Part shown: positions 35,485 to 45,349 of the stretch, one piece after another
How the letters are laid out: each line of letters starts with the position of its first letter
Numbering within the stretch: position 1 is the first letter of the stretch
Source: Lineus longissimus
Taxonomy: Eukaryota > Nemertea > Pilidiophora > Heteronemertea > Lineidae
Assembly: GCF_910592395.1 (NCBI RefSeq)
Contig: NC_088316.1
Location: 8,620,001-8,684,000 of the forward strand
Direction of reading: 5' to 3'
DNA length: 64,000 nt
The notes under the pieces: model-generated
What the model was told of the DNA's origin: nothing
Seen by the model: the letters and a program-made list of their open reading frames with translations, nothing else
Databases searched by the model: none
Made by a program: the position numbers and the translations under genes

Positions 35485-36242
35485 CGTTAAACAGGCACGT
35501 TTCAAAACTATGGCGGATAGGCGATAGATTTTCCCTATAAGCCATTTAGACCCTTCAGGACTCCTGAATAGACCAAGTGTGGGTCCGGCAGGATTAACAG
35601 TTTGGCCACCAGGGGTAAAAAGCCTAAATCACAAAACAATTTTTTGGCGCTTTATTCAAGCAGATAGAAGCTTGAAATAAAGTTGAAAAGGACCGCTTGC
35701 ATGTAGGTCTTGAAACTACTAAGAGTAGTTTTGATTGATACTACCAGTTGGCGTTACTGAGCCAAAATCTGTGTTGACTAAGTTTAAGCTTGATTTGAAT
35801 TTCCCGCTCTTGTATGACTCTGAAGGTTGTGGGTTCCAATCCCACTTCGGGTCAATTTTTTTTTTTTTTATTTTTACTTTTTTCACTTGTAAATACATTT
35901 TCTTAACTTGTTTGAATAATTTGGTGGGCGGCCATCTTGGGTTTTTTTTTCTATTTTAAAGCCTTTGCTGTATCCAGAGTGACATGAATTTTATGGTTGG
36001 TGTACAATAAGTCTCCTTTACATGATATCACATGGGCTTTCTATTTGACCTACTTTTCAAGGTCAGCCTGGCTCAGGCACTTAGATTTGACTAATAAGTG
36101 GCATATTTGTCACCATTTAAAAGTCTTTTTACTCTGGTATGTTTGCCTGATATATTGACAAAACTGAGGTTGAAAGAGATCTATCGGGTACTTTCCATGT
36201 TCATATATTTCAGCTGAGCGCCAGGCCCTTGGGCCTCTTGTT
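35400..36242 (+). mobile_element. Family B HINE-like element, copy 5, nested in family A copy 3
   Basis: AGCTCAGCTGACAAGCTGAG follows TTTTTT, then a GTCT microsatellite (35452-35485). The 3' CAGCTGAGC, AGGCCC-TT-GGGCCT and CTTGTT end at 36242. It contains a tRNA-like 3' half followed by a T run at 35811-35870. Confidence 0.75.
35811..35854 (+). ncRNA. tRNA 3'-half-like fragment (tRNA-Lys-like) followed by poly(T)
   Basis: GTTGTGGGTTCCAATCCCAC forms a T-arm: the GTGGG/CCCAC stem encloses TTCCAAT, close to a Pol III box B. It is preceded by an anticodon-stem-like GACTCTGAAG and followed by TTCGGGTCA and a T run. The 5' half (D-arm, box A) is missing and other family B copies lack this stretch, so it is an inserted SINE or tRNA fragment, not a functional gene. 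Confidence 0.45.
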
Positions 36243-36354
36243 ATCAAATGTGATAGCCAATATGGGTGCCAGGCGGGCATCTTGAAAAATTCCTAGTTTG
36301 ACCACCCGGGGGCCGCCAGGCAGCCATCTTGAAAAATAAACACAGTACTCATCT

Positions 36355-36640
36355 TATGAACCGAAGGAACAATACATTGTTATGGGTGATTTTAACATGA
36401 AATCAAGGTGAAGGTGAAAACTATAATGCAAAGTTAAGAACCTTTATGTTTCAAGCATATAACTTCAGACAAAACGTGTCCAAAAACACCACCAGCTATC
36501 AGTCCAAATTGGACCTTGTATTCACCAATCCTACTCCATCTGCCACTATTGACTTGGTCGATATAATAGGCAATTACTGGTCAGATCACAAAATTGTCTA
36601 CTCTGCTTTGTCATACCTTTGTCATACCTACTCTGCTTTG
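36355..36640 (+). pseudogene. LINE endonuclease (AP-like EEP) fragment
   Basis: The plus frame reads YIVMGDFNM, then (after a break) FRQNVSKNTTSYQSKLDLVF, then TNPT and YWSDHKIVYSAL. GDFN and SDHK are the conserved catalytic motifs of apurinic-type endonucleases of CR1/L2/RTE-class LINEs. Only the second half of the domain remains, inside family A copy 3. Confidence 0.7.
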
Positions 36641-36693
36641 TCATCCATCTTCCCTTCACAAGAGGTGAGCACAATGGCCCTGGCCATTTCATT

Positions 36694-37418
36694 CTTTTTC
36701 TAGCCGTTTTTTTGCCTTTGCTGCGTAGCTGTATATATAATTACCTTATCAGAATATATTAGGATGGTTCTATTCTAATCCTTCTTCTTTGCTTTTTTCT
36801 CTGGGGTTTCCGCCGTGCCTCCTGGCCCTCCTTCCCTTCCGGATTGGTGATGGCCGGGTGTCCGGTGTGTCAGGGATTCATAGTCCCTTCTCGTTCCTTC
36901 CCCGGGTCAGGGTACTGTTGGGTCGAGCAGTTCCGCCCCCGGGGTGACTTCTCCTTCTCCCGGTACTTCCGGGAAGAAGTTGAAGAAGTTGGGCGTAACT
37001 GGCACTGCGTCGTCTGCGGTTGCCACGGGGGTCCACCATCCCTTCGCCATTGGACGGCGTGCTGCCCCCTTGTCCCTCCCTAGGGACGAGGGTTCCTCCT
37101 TTGGCGTCCCCTGGTGGTGCAGGGCTGAGGTTCACCGCCCCGTCCCTGCCGCCCTTTTCCTTGCCGGGAGGTGTCCTGCCTGGTTTAGGCAGGGGCTTGT
37201 CGAGGGTGCATTTTGCGCGTTTGAGGGATCCACGTGTCCCCCCTGCCTTGGGTGTGGTTAGGCCAACCGTTTCGCCGGTACGCCCCCACCCTGTCCTGTC
37301 TGGTCATACTGGGGTTGAGGACGGGTCGGTTTCACAGACTCGCCCCCCTCCCCCCTCTCCCATGCCTGCCCCATAGGAGACCCTTCGGGACCCTCGTCCG
37401 TCTTCATCCGCTGGCCTT
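36694..37418 (+). other. DIRS copy A: GC/Pro-rich leader of the gag-like region
   Basis: A GC-rich shift in base composition begins near 36790. Proline/serine-rich frames are open on both strands, but none has a clear start. It is likely the 5' leader or N-terminal part of the DIRS gag. Confidence 0.5.
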
Positions 37419-38700
37419 ATGGCTGATCTAAGGCAGATGATTCAGCACCTCATGAATCACCTGGAGAGTAAAAATCTCCAGGATCAGGCAGTGACGCGCC
37501 AGGGCGAGCGACCGGTGGCTTTTGACCTAGGTCATCAGCCTATGGAATGCGAATTATCCGACTCGCATTCCCCTTCCGGCTCGGCCTCGCAGGCCGATTT
37601 CCCCACGGGGAGTGAGGACCCCACCACGGTGGCGGGCATGCGCAATCTTCTCGCTCTAGTTTGGCAGTATGTGCCGCTAGAGTCTTGTCCTCTCCCGACG
37701 GTTAACCCCGCGCTCGGTCGGGTCCCCTTCGATCTCTTCGGGGATTCCTCCGAGCAGGAACTGGACGCAGTCCCGGACAGGGGATTCAAAGAATTGCTCC
37801 CGTCCCCGGCCCTGATTCGAGCCTCAACTTGGTTGGACTCGGCTCTCAGGGACACAGCTCCATCCTGCGGTAGTCACCAGCGCGCCTTGGTCTCGACTTG
37901 ACCGTCGACTGGACCGGGCGCCTGGAAGCAGGCTGGGAAGCGCTTCACCACCTCTTCCCCCGAGCATTGCGTATCGTCCCCATTACTATCGGGTCTCTCC
38001 GTCGGGATCTGATGCAGTGTCTTTGTCTCCTCTTAAGGATGACATTCAGCTCGCCGGGTTGGTACCTCCCAAAGTCCTTGCATCTCCGTCTGTCAAGGAT
38101 GCGAAGAACGATGAGGCCCTGGCCAAGGAGGCTCAGGCGGTGTTGTCTTACACCGATCTGTCCCTCTGTGCCCTGTCCAGGTCGTTGGCAGCCGATGCGT
38201 CAGAGGACCAGCGCATTCTTGCCCTGTCCCTCCAACAGTCTCTGCAGCACGCCAGTGATCTGGCCATGAAGCAGGGTGCAAACGTGGTGCTTAAGCGCCG
38301 GGACTTGCTTATTGAGGGATTAAGCATTGTCCGTGCCCGGTTTTTGCAGGGGCCGTTAAGGACCGCCCTTTGGGTCCTATTCTACGACTCCATCCTGGTC
38401 ACCTTAGGTGCCCAGATGCAGTCGGACCGCCTTACAGAGAAGACTTCGGCTCCTAAGGCTGCCCCCCCGCCCGCGGTCCTCTTCTTGGTCCGCGGGAAGG
38501 TTTCGTCAGGCGGAGTATCGACGCCTCCGAGGCTCCCCGGCCCCTCGTGGGTCCTCGTCCTCGCAAGGCTCCTCTTCCTTTCGTGCCCCAGGGCAGGCAG
38601 AAACTCAGGCGCCCTCCCGCAGCTCCAATAAGCGCCACTGCTTCTCAGGTAGGGGCGGGGGCGGCGGGCAGCCCAAGCAACCCTTCCAAGGTAAGTGACT
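37419..38700 (+). pseudogene. gag: DIRS copy A gag-like ORF, frameshifted
   Basis: A first frame (37419-37901) starts MADLRQMIQHLMNHLESKN. After a shift the sequence continues at 38017-38631 with a helical region (ALCALSRSLAADASEDQ-like, then QQSLQHASDLAMKQGAN). It ends in an Arg/Ser/Gly-rich low-complexity tail that is also present in copy B (47186-47463). Position and composition fit the nucleocapsid-like first ORF of DIRS elements. No zinc knuckle is visible, which is usual for DIRS gag. At least one frameshift separates the two parts. Confidence 0.6.
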
Positions 38701-38779
38701 TTTTAGTCTGTCCTCCTGTGCCTACTGGCGCCCCCACGGAGGTCGCGGTGGGGGGCAGGCTGCGCAATCTCGCGGCCTT

Positions 38780-40587
38780 TTGTGATCAGTGGTGTCAAAA
38801 AGACTCCCGCATACCAGATATGCTCCGCCATGGTGTCCAATCCCAATCCCGGTTGTCCCCCCCCCCCTAGACCCTGCCAGGGCTCTAGCCCTGCGCACAG
38901 AGGTTCTCTCCCTCCTCCAGAAGGAGACTGTGAGAGTGGTGAACAATCATTCCTCCCCAGGCTTTTACAGTCACATCTTTTTGGTCCCCAAGAGGTCGGG
39001 GAAGTGGAGGACTGGTCAACGATCTGTCCAGCTTGAACCGGATCCTTCGTGTCCCCAGCTTCAAGATGGAGACAACCAGATCGGTAGCAGCTGCGTTGCA
39101 GCCCAACGATTGGGCAATCTCGCTGGATCTTCCAGACGCATATTCTCACTTTTCTATCGATCCAGATTTTCAACCCTTCCTTCGGTTTTACTTCGAAGGA
39201 AAGGTTTATCAGTTCCAGGCCCTTCCTTTCGGCCTGGCTTCCGCGCCGCTTATTTTCACTACAGTCGTCAAGGTGTTCATCGCGCCTTTTTATGCCATTC
39301 GCTTCAAGCTCCATTGCTATCTCGACGCCTGGCTGCTTCGTTACCAGGCTCTTTGCCATCTGGGGAAGCCGGCAAAGTTCCTGCTTCAGAAAACCAGGTG
39401 AGCGGGGTGGCTCTTAAATTTAGACAAGTCCGAGCTAAATCCATCTCAGGCCTATGTCTTCGGCGGTGTGCGATTTCGCACACAAAAGGGGCTCTTGTCC
39501 CCCCCCCCCGGACCGGATCCTCAAGATCCGATCCCTGGTCGGGGTATTTCGCCGTCAAGACAGCGTCTCAGCTCGACAGTTTCTGTCCCTGCTGGGCCTG
39601 CTCAATTCGGCGGCGGACCAGGTCCCTCTTGGCCGCCTTTACATGCGCCCCCTCCAGCTTCGCCTCCTCTCGAGTTGGCATCCCTTTTTGGACCCTCTCG
39701 ATCGTCAAATTTCAATCCCAAATTCTCTCTGGAGGTGGTCTGGATGTTCTGGATGTCCGAGACGGAGCTCCTCCGTGGAGTGCAGCTCAGTCCTCTGTCC
39801 CCTCAGATGTCTCAGTTCACGGACGCCTCCCTTTATGGCTGGGGCGCCCATCTGAACGAAGGGGACCTGACCACCAAGGGTACGTGGTCAGCGGAGGATT
39901 CGTGCCTCTCGATCAATGTTCTCGAGTTGCAGGCTGTCATCCTGGTGGTGAGGGTAAAGGGGTCACAGGGTTTCTCTCTTCTCCGACAATTCGACAGTGG
40001 TCGCTTATATCCGGAGACAAGGGGGGACGAGGTCCGACGCTTTGTGTCGCCTCACTTGGGAGCTCCTGCGGCTTTGTCGCCGCTTGAACATTCAGCTCCT
40101 CCCCTGTCACATCCCAGGCAAAGGAAACATCCTTGCCGACGCCCTTTCCAGGACAGACCGTCTGGTCCAGACGGAATGGACCCTTCACCGCGAAGTGGTC
40201 TCCAGCCTGGCGGGGCTGTGGGACACCCCAGTTGTGGACTTGTTCGTGACTCGACTATACAAGAGATTTGCCCTGTATTATTCGCCTCTTCCAGACGAGG
40301 AGGCCTTGGGAGTGGACAGCCTGTCGGCCTCCTGGGACGGCCTAAATGCTTATGCATTCCCGCCAACCCCTATGTTGCTTCCGGTACTAAACAAAGTGGC
40401 CAGTTCTCGGGTCAGAGTTTATCTAATAGCCCCGTGCTGGCCGAACCAGGCTTGGTTCCCGGTCCTGCTGGAGCACCTGACGGACCAGCCCTGCCGTCTA
40501 CCGGGGTGGGACCGTCTGTTGTATCACCCGATCGGCCGGGTCTATCATCAAGACCCTTCTTTCTCAGGCATGAGAGTTTTCCGGTAA
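38780..40587 (+). pseudogene. pol: DIRS copy A reverse transcriptase / RNase H, broken
   Basis: Conserved blocks lie in different frames. FYSHIFLVPKRSGKWR and the RT start are near 38960. DWAISLDLPDAYSHF (first catalytic Asp) and LPFGLASAP are in 39033-39401, followed by HCYLDAWLL where DIRS elements have YLDDWLL. RNase H follows (FTDASLYGWGAHLNEGD at about 39810, DALSRTDRLVQTEW at 40137), then the DIRS-specific region VVDLFVTRLYKRFALYYSPL and a tail VYLIAPCWPNQAWFPVL. The second catalytic Asp of the YxDD box is Ala, so the RT would be dead even with frames repaired. At least three frameshifts separate the parts. Confidence 0.75.
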
Positions 40588-41496
40588 TTTCCGGAAATCC
40601 GGTTATGAAGTATCCAAAAAGTTGGGTCCTGAGATTCGCGCAGATCTGCAATAAAAATTAGGGGGGGGGGGGGTGGGGGGGGGAGAGGAGTTGACCTGAA
40701 CTGAAGAGCCAGCCACAAAACTTTCCTACCGGCATCAAAATTGTCCGCATTATTCTCGCCAAAGCCAGAGCTAAACCCATCGAATCACCACGCGCCTTGG
40801 CATTCCCCAAGGCAGGCCGCATAATGTATATCGCGCTGTAGCCGTCAATCTCTGAATCAACCGTGTGACTCGGCCTAGACAGTGCTGTACCGCCAATGTG
40901 CAAGAGACTAAAATATTGATCGATGCCGTGTGCTGTCTAAAAATAGCGCTGACCTCATCTTCACCGTACAAACAGCCAACGAACTGACGAAACTTGGGGA
41001 ATCCCCTCACAGCGCAAGGCACTGTGGGATAGCCTCGCCTCATGATCTAAATGGCGCCATGAACACTTACAGCTGGTTGGGTGAATAATGGTGAATTTTA
41101 AAAAAGAATACAATCATGAAAATCGCCGTCACAAGACAAGGTTCACATTGTGGATTTAATTATTGTTTACATTCGATCTTTTTGGAATTAAAATTGGTTG
41201 AAGACTTCGTTCGGTGAGTAGGATAGTAATTAGTATATTATTATAAACGATCTTCCGAATTTGCTTAAAATTGTATCAAATTATTCATTATTTATTATTA
41301 ATCTTTCTGGGGAGGACCCCCACACAATAAACAGAGCAGAATAACTCTGTAATTTGCCAAAAATTACTCCCAGTGCATTTGAAATTTGAACTTCTTCAGC
41401 GAGTAAGGCTCCCCATCAGAAGAGTAACCCTCCCCATCAGAAAAATTTTTAAGAAAAATTTTCAGGTTGTGACCTCTCAGCTCACTCTCATGCCTG
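40565..41496. mobile_element. Non-autonomous DNA transposon with 12-bp TIRs, 5-bp TSD
   Basis: CAGGCATGAGAG (40565-40576) and CTCTCATGCCTG (41485-41496) are perfect inverted ends, flanked by TTTCT at 40560-40564 and 41497-41501. DIRS copy B carries the uninterrupted equivalent site at about 49605-49620 (CCTTCCTTTTACAGG), which confirms the insertion. The interior has a long G run (40664-40683) and subterminal CCGGTAATTTCCGGAAATCC. No transposase. I do not assign a superfamily. Confidence 0.8.
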
Positions 41497-42495
41497 TTTC
41501 TACAGGCTTCACACCTAGAGACTATCGGGTGTTTCCTCCGAGAGAAAGGCTTTTCGGAAGACGTTATCATAAAGTCGCTCAGCCTCAGAGACAGTCTACC
41601 CTTGCTTCATTCGACAGCAAGTGGGATGTCTTTCGAGACTGATGTAGGGAGCACAGAGTTTCTCCGGTCGCTCCCTCTCTTCCCAACTTCCTCGACTTCT
41701 TGAATTTCTTATTCTCAGTCCGGAAGTTTTCGGTTCAGGGGGTAAAGGGCTATCGCTCTGCCATTTCGGTCACTTTAAAGTTGACTGATTCCTGGCATCC
41801 GTCTTGGGATGACGCTGTCTCATCTTTGCTTCGCAATATGTCTTTGGAGCGTCCTCGTTCAATTCAGCGTACCCCTAAATGGGATCTCTCGGTGGTGCTT
41901 AGGGCTCTCATGAAGTTTCCATTTGAGCCTATGCACCAGGCAGATTTTAAACATCTGACTTTTAAGACTAAGGCTTTGGCCATGGCGCAGAGACGGTCCG
42001 AGCTCCATGCCTTAGCCTTTGATAGATTGGCTTTTAATGAGAGGGGCGCGGTCCTAGAATTTGTCCCATCTAGGTTTTCTTGCTAAGAACCAAGCGCCGC
42101 ACACCTTCAGGCGCCCGGTTGTCATCCCCTCCTTGTCCGCTACAGTCTCTAGGGATCTCCCGGACAGAACTCTCTGCCTGGTTCGGGCATTGAAGTTCTA
42201 TGAGATAGCCGCTGCCATGGTCGCTAGATGGTTAGTGGCCACCATCCGGCTGGCCTATTCTATGACTCTCGTTTCTCCAGAGCTTCGCCGGTTAGGCGCC
42301 ATAACAGCCCACGAGATTCGTGCCATCTCTACTTCTTGGGCCGAGTATAAGGGAGTGGCGCTAAGCGCGGTTTTAGATGCGGCTACGTGGAGTTCCAACT
42401 CCACCTTCTCGCAGTATTATACTCGCGATTGTTCCGCGTTAACAGACGGTATGCTGTCTCTCGGTCAAATTGACGCAGCTCAGCAAGTGGTCTAG
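41497..42495 (+). pseudogene. DIRS copy A tyrosine recombinase, with deletion and frameshifts
   Basis: The region starts at the equivalent of copy B 49616. It contains FLNFLFSVRKFSVQGVKGYR (N-terminal SAM-like part), AQRRSELHAL (first catalytic Arg region), then ITAHEIRAISTSWAEYKGV (the His-x-x-Arg pair), ATWSSNSTFSQYY (late Trp/His position and the Tyr nucleophile) to a stop at 42495. This order of R, HxxR, W/H, Y is the tyrosine recombinase signature. Compared with copy B, 75 nt (the equivalent of 60886-60960) are missing at 42196-42197. Stops and shifts at about 41641 and 42060 break the frame. Catalytic residues are otherwise present here. Confidence 0.75.
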
Positions 42496-42934
42496 GTGTT
42501 TCCCTGCCTAGTCCACTCGTCGAATCCCTCCCTCTCCCGGTGTCTTCCACCCCCTCCTGAGTCTCAGAGGAGCGTGGGGGGGGGTCATAGATATTTGTCC
42601 GGGCTGTCATGCCCGCACATTCGCCCCATCCGGGTATCTTGGGTTTAGCCCCCTAAGATTCTTGGGGATTTATTCCGTGGGTCCCCTTTTTGGGGTCCCC
42701 CCTATTTTTAAATCGCAGCATTCCACAGCGTACGAAATGTGCTGAGCGTTTACCATGTGAGGTAGTTTCCCCCTTTTCTGGGAGGGGTGGGGTTCCCAGT
42801 TTGGCTCGCCCTTGTTTTTTCTCAAATGGTCTTTTGGCCATTAGCCTGGGTTGCCCCGATGCTTATTTTTCTGGGTTCCCTTGGTCTCAACCGTTCTGCT
42901 ATGCGGCTCTGGAGACAGTTCACTTCACTACATG
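42496..42934 (+). other. DIRS copy A 3' non-coding region
   Basis: Starts like copy B (GTGTTTCCCTGCCTAG(T/A)CCAC) and then diverges. G/C homopolymer runs. In DIRS elements the internal complementary region used to circularise the genome lies here; I could not define it by eye. Confidence 0.5.
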
Positions 42935-43013
42935 GTAATTTTTCCTCGGGTGTGTCCGATAAGAGTGCACATGCAAAAGTCTGACCTGGGTAGGTATGAA
43001 CTAATAAAATGAC
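42935..43013 (-). repeat. DIRS copy A right inverted terminal repeat
   Basis: Inverse of 34469-34549. The outer part GGTATGAACTAATAAAATGA is also present at the end of copy B (61493-61512), which lacks the inner part. Confidence 0.75.
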
Positions 43014-43251
43014 ATATCCAAAGGAAATGGGAATACCTAGTCAAGAACAGACCTGTTCTTGTTCCTTTTCTTATTTATTTCATCTTTCCCATGTTGTAAG
43101 AATGTTGCAACATGTATTTTCCTCTGTTCACACTAGCAACATTTTGTGTTGCAACCAGGAATGTTGTAAATCTGTTGCTAAAGTGTACACAGGTCTTGGA
43201 AGTTGACATCCATTGACTGTATGTGAGCACAAGGCCACTGGCCATTTTATT

Positions 43252-43500
43252 AGCTCAGCTGACAAAGTCAGCGGAGATAGTCAAACTGCTATTCGAGTGG
43301 TATCTGTCTGTTCTTCCATCCGTCCGTCCGTCCGTCCGTCCGTCCGTTTGCAATTGGGCATTTTGTAACTGTAAGATCTAAGCACTTCAAATCTGACCAT
43401 CGTGAAGAGCAGCCCAAGATGTGCTGCTAACAGAAAATTCAGTGCGATTCGACTGATATTCAACTCACCAGGTGGCAAAAAGCATAAATTACGAAGAAAA
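43252..43500 (+). mobile_element. Family B element, copy 6 (3' truncated)
   Basis: AGCTCAGCTGACAAAGTCAG, then a CGTC microsatellite (43318-43347) and part of the core. It directly follows a family A-type 3' end (GTGAGCACAAGGCCACTGGCC at 43223), so one is inserted at the end of the other. Confidence 0.6.
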
Positions 43501-43801
43501 AGTATTGAAAACGATGACCGGCTGAATTATCATCAAAGGTATTGAATATATTTTTCTAATCTTGTAATTTTATTAAAATCCTTTGTAATTACGACAAAAT
43601 GTTTAGTTTAAGTAATAAAGGCATTATTACTGTTATTATATTCTCAATCATATCAATGAACTTCTTTGATCATTAGCACTTCCCAAGTTGTTCCTACCTT
43701 TACCTTGATCTATGATCATTAGCGCCTTCTCAGTTGTTGTTGGTCTTGTGTTATAAAACTAGGCTATCAAAATTAGAATGTTTTCTCATCATGTTTTACA
43801 G

Positions 43802-44025
43802 GAATGATCGATAGCTGCGATTGAACGTTTTCGGTGACCACATCACAGATGGCCGAGAGAGAGGAGCTGAGCTACACTCATACTCATACAACCAAACAAA
43901 TACCTTGCACCTCCATCTAACATCAGTGTGGTCATCAGAAGAACCAGTCAATTCTAGCATTTCATATTTTTTCACTTTAATACATACCTAAAAATTGATT
44001 AAATAAAGAAAACAGTATGTGGTAG
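43802..44025 (+). other. Candidate 3'-terminal exon (mostly 3' UTR) with poly(A) signal
   Basis: A tract ending TTTTACAG (to 43801) is followed by GAA TGA in phase 0, the phase left by the 32650-32741 exon. AATAAA lies at 44002-44007, with a GT-rich stretch after it (TATGTGGTAGGTGG). This would end the plus-strand coiled-coil gene with one extra Glu. Intron length would be 11 kb. Evidence is modest, since an AG acceptor and one poly(A) signal can occur by chance. Confidence 0.35.
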
Positions 44026-44028
44026 GTG

Positions 44029-45340
44029 GTTGATAATAATAATAAAATTGTTATTTATATGGCGCAACTTTCCAGAATTAATCCTGTTCAAGTGCGCCCT
44101 CCCGTCTTTGTAGTATTGACTATAGAGTTCTGTTTTTATCTGTCCCCTGAATGCATTGTAAGTATTGTTTCTAATGTTACTGTTTAGGCTATTCCATAGC
44201 CTAGGGGCACTCCTGGAGAAAGCTCGGCCTCCAAACTTATCAGTGTTGAACCCGTGGTTCAATGAGGAGAGCCTGTGCTTCTGATCTCAGGGGCCTGGCT
44301 GGTGAGTACAGTTTTAGCAGTTCTGTCAAGTATGCTGGCGGACTGCAATTGATACATTTGTGGACGAGTGTTAGAATCTTAAACTCTATTCGTGCTCGAA
44401 TAGGTAGCCAGTGAAGCTCCTTTAGAATTGGCGTGATGTGATCACGTCTTCGAACTTGCATGACCAGTCGAGCGGCATTGTTTTGGACCACTCATAGCTT
44501 CTGCAAGAGTTCCTTGTTGATGTTAAACAGCATAGCGTTGCAATAGTCTAGCCTTGATAAGACTAACGCTTGGGAGAGTGTTCTGTTGGCATCCTTCGTT
44601 AGGTAGTTTTGTGCATTTGCGATGTTGCGTAAATGGAAGTTTCCTGAACTAACAACTGTATTGACATGAGGCCTCATTGAGAGTGACGAGTCAAAGAGAA
44701 CTCTCAGGTTTCGTACCGGACCTTTGGCAACACTAACTGTCACCCCAGCGACAGAGATTGAGTCTATACACAATGCTAGTAGACGCTGCTGCGTGCTAAA
44801 CAGCTGAATCTCGGTTTTAACTGGATTCCCTTTCAAGAAGTTTTCTGTGAGCCAGTACTGTATGGACCACAGACATGTTTCAACTTGTGTGAAGACAGTC
44901 CGCACTGCCTCTTCCTGAGCATCTCGGATACGACGAATTGCTGTATATACTTGATTATCGTCAGCAAAGCCATGCCAATTCCCATGGGATGTGCACTAAT
45001 GAGATGTCCAAGTGGTAGCACATATATCAGAAAGAGAAGCGGCCCGAGAACCGAGCCCTGAGGAACTCCATACACAAGTGGGCTGGCAGCAGATCTTGTT
45101 CCATGAATAGTAACATATTGGTATCGTCCCGACAGATATGATCTGAACCACTCAAGTTCAGTGCCTTTTATCCCAAGTAGATCCCTCATCCTAGTGAGGA
45201 GTGTGTTGTGATCCATGGTATCAAAAGCGGCGAAGAGGTCCAGAATGACAAGGATGGCTGCTTCTCCTTTATCTAGCATTCACTGGATGTCATTTTGCAC
45301 ACGCAAGAGTGCCGTCTCCGTACTATGTCTGGCCTTCTGT
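44029..45340 (-). pseudogene. CR1/L2-like LINE, 5'-truncated, with RT domain
   Basis: Minus-strand frames in order: AAILVILDLFAAFDTMDHN (RT block with catalytic Asp), WFRSYLSGRYQYVTI and GVPQGSVLGPLLFLIYV. The FADD box is intact but in another frame (plus 44951-44972). Then come VLFDSSLSMRPHVN and LSRLDYCNAMLFNINKELL, and the tail QNNAARLVMQVRRRDHITPI with LHWLPIRARIEFKILTL, LWNSLNSN. The 3' end carries TATAAATAAC and an ATT-type tail (44031-44050), as in CR1/L2 clades. At least three frameshifts or stops; no endonuclease domain remains. Confidence 0.8.
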
Positions 45341-45349
45341 CAAGTTTTT

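Larger units (their letters stand above)
34796..36693 (+). mobile_element. Family A HINE-like element, copy 3, nested in DIRS copy A
   Basis: 5' hairpin as in copies 1 and 2, a GTC microsatellite (about 34836-34865) and one good monomer to about 35150. Then comes a different core with YY1-like GGCAGCCATCTTG, and the standard 3' end GAGGTGAGC plus AATGGCC-CT-GGCCATT. It carries a family B copy (35400-36242) and a LINE endonuclease fragment (36355-36640). Confidence 0.7.
34469..43013 (+). mobile_element. DIRS-type retrotransposon, copy A (inactive, with nested insertions)
   Basis: It is bounded by inverted terminal repeats (34469-34549 and 42935-43013). A 57-bp core, containing GGTCAGACTTTTGCATGTG on the left, matches its inverse on the right with a single internal mismatch. 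Inside, in order, are a gag-like region, RT/RNase H and a tyrosine recombinase, the hallmark set of DIRS elements, which integrate by recombinase rather than DDE integrase and leave no target duplication. Subtracting nested elements at 34796-36693 and 40565-41496 leaves about 5.7 kb, a normal DIRS size. Frameshifts, stops, an active-site change and a deletion make it inactive. Internal GC content is far above the surroundings. Confidence 0.8.

Noticed and set aside
38789-40661. Long plus-strand open frames of about 400 codons in DIRS copy A
   Set aside because: They are GC-rich shadow frames over the RT/RNase H region. The conserved motifs lie in other frames.
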